64,000 bases of DNA, taken from contig JARUPZ010000002.1 of assembly GCA_031213475.1 (NCBI GenBank), positions 12,472,951-12,536,950 on the forward strand. The letters are read 5' to 3'. Below, one piece after another: positions 63,731 through 64,000 of the stretch (position 1 is its first letter; every line of letters begins with the position of its first letter). The position numbers and the translations under genes were made by a program. Source of the DNA: Nereocystis luetkeana (taxonomy: Eukaryota; Sar; Phaeophyceae; Laminariales; Laminariaceae). The notes beneath the pieces are model-generated. The model was not told the DNA's origin. It worked only from the letters and a program-made list of their open reading frames with translations, and did not search any database.

Positions 63731-64000
63731 GTCAGGCCAAAGATAAGGAGAAAGAAAGCACCCCCCCCCTGGCCCTCGCGCGCTCGGGTCCGAAGGCATT
63801 CGCATGCCGCTGGGTTGTTACGATTTCATGCGAATGTTTTGTCGTATACAGCCAGAATCATCGTGTCGTCCTGATGCTTGCTTGGACTTTAGACAGTCTC
63901 TCGACGTTGAACGTGTTTTCTGCTTTGACTGTGGATAGGTTGATCAAGTCGGACCCCCGCGAAGCTAGCGCTGGCAGCGGTTGAGCGTTGTTGAGGTACA
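63731..64000. other. Intron of the GLYR-type gene at the window edge
   Basis: It follows the donor AAG|GTCAGG. The remaining exon(s), expected to encode the C-terminal helical domain, are not recognised here and presumably lie downstream. Confidence 0.6.

Overview
This is a nuclear window from an intron-rich eukaryote. Coding capacity is small (about 5 kb of recognisable exon in 64 kb). Exons of 31 to 500 bp are separated by introns of up to several kb, splice sites are canonical GT-AG (plus one GC-AG), and the non-coding DNA is packed with short tandem repeats and small dispersed repeats. The exon/intron style, the mix of plant-like enzymes and the repeat landscape suggest a brown alga (Ectocarpus-like stramenopile). 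This is an inference from gene style; no marker gene settles it. A 100-base run of N at 43237-43336 marks an assembly gap.

Layout: (1) 470-7735 (+), a seven-exon tRNA (guanine46-N7)-methyltransferase (TrmB/METTL1 type) whose 5' end is not resolved. (2) 12848-about 19928 (-), an eight-exon gene for a TPR-like helical protein with a basic N-terminal segment and an Asn/Gly-rich acidic C-terminal tail; it is convergent with gene 1. (3) 21894-22301 (+), a probable first coding exon of an acidic, Ser-rich protein. Its phase allows it to be the N-terminus of the next gene, but that would need an 11-kb intron. (4) 33297-50831 (+), a 13-exon SulP-family anion (sulfate) transporter with a C-terminal STAS domain. 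(5) 58767-63730 (+), the first six exons of a beta-hydroxyacid dehydrogenase of the glyoxylate/succinic semialdehyde reductase (GLYR) type; the 3' end lies beyond the window. No operon logic applies: these look like unrelated housekeeping and transport genes.

The most interesting content is non-coding. At least five families of small inverted-repeat elements are visible: a 109-bp TA-flanked palindrome, a 97-bp TTAA-flanked element resembling piggyBac-type MITEs, a 240-250-bp element with TTCTACGAT ends, a 230-bp element with GGACAGATC ends, and a 380-bp foldback. A separate ~500-bp element shows repeated 5' truncation and always ends in poly(C) (13 or more copies), as expected of target-primed retroposition but with a C tail. 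Twice its tail forms the polypyrimidine tract of a SulP 3' splice site. A short palindromic word (TACCAGGTA/TACCTGGTA) recurs about 40 times and, in two cases, interrupts an otherwise recognisable repeat copy, so it behaves like a micro-insertion. Many introns carry their own private degenerate satellite.
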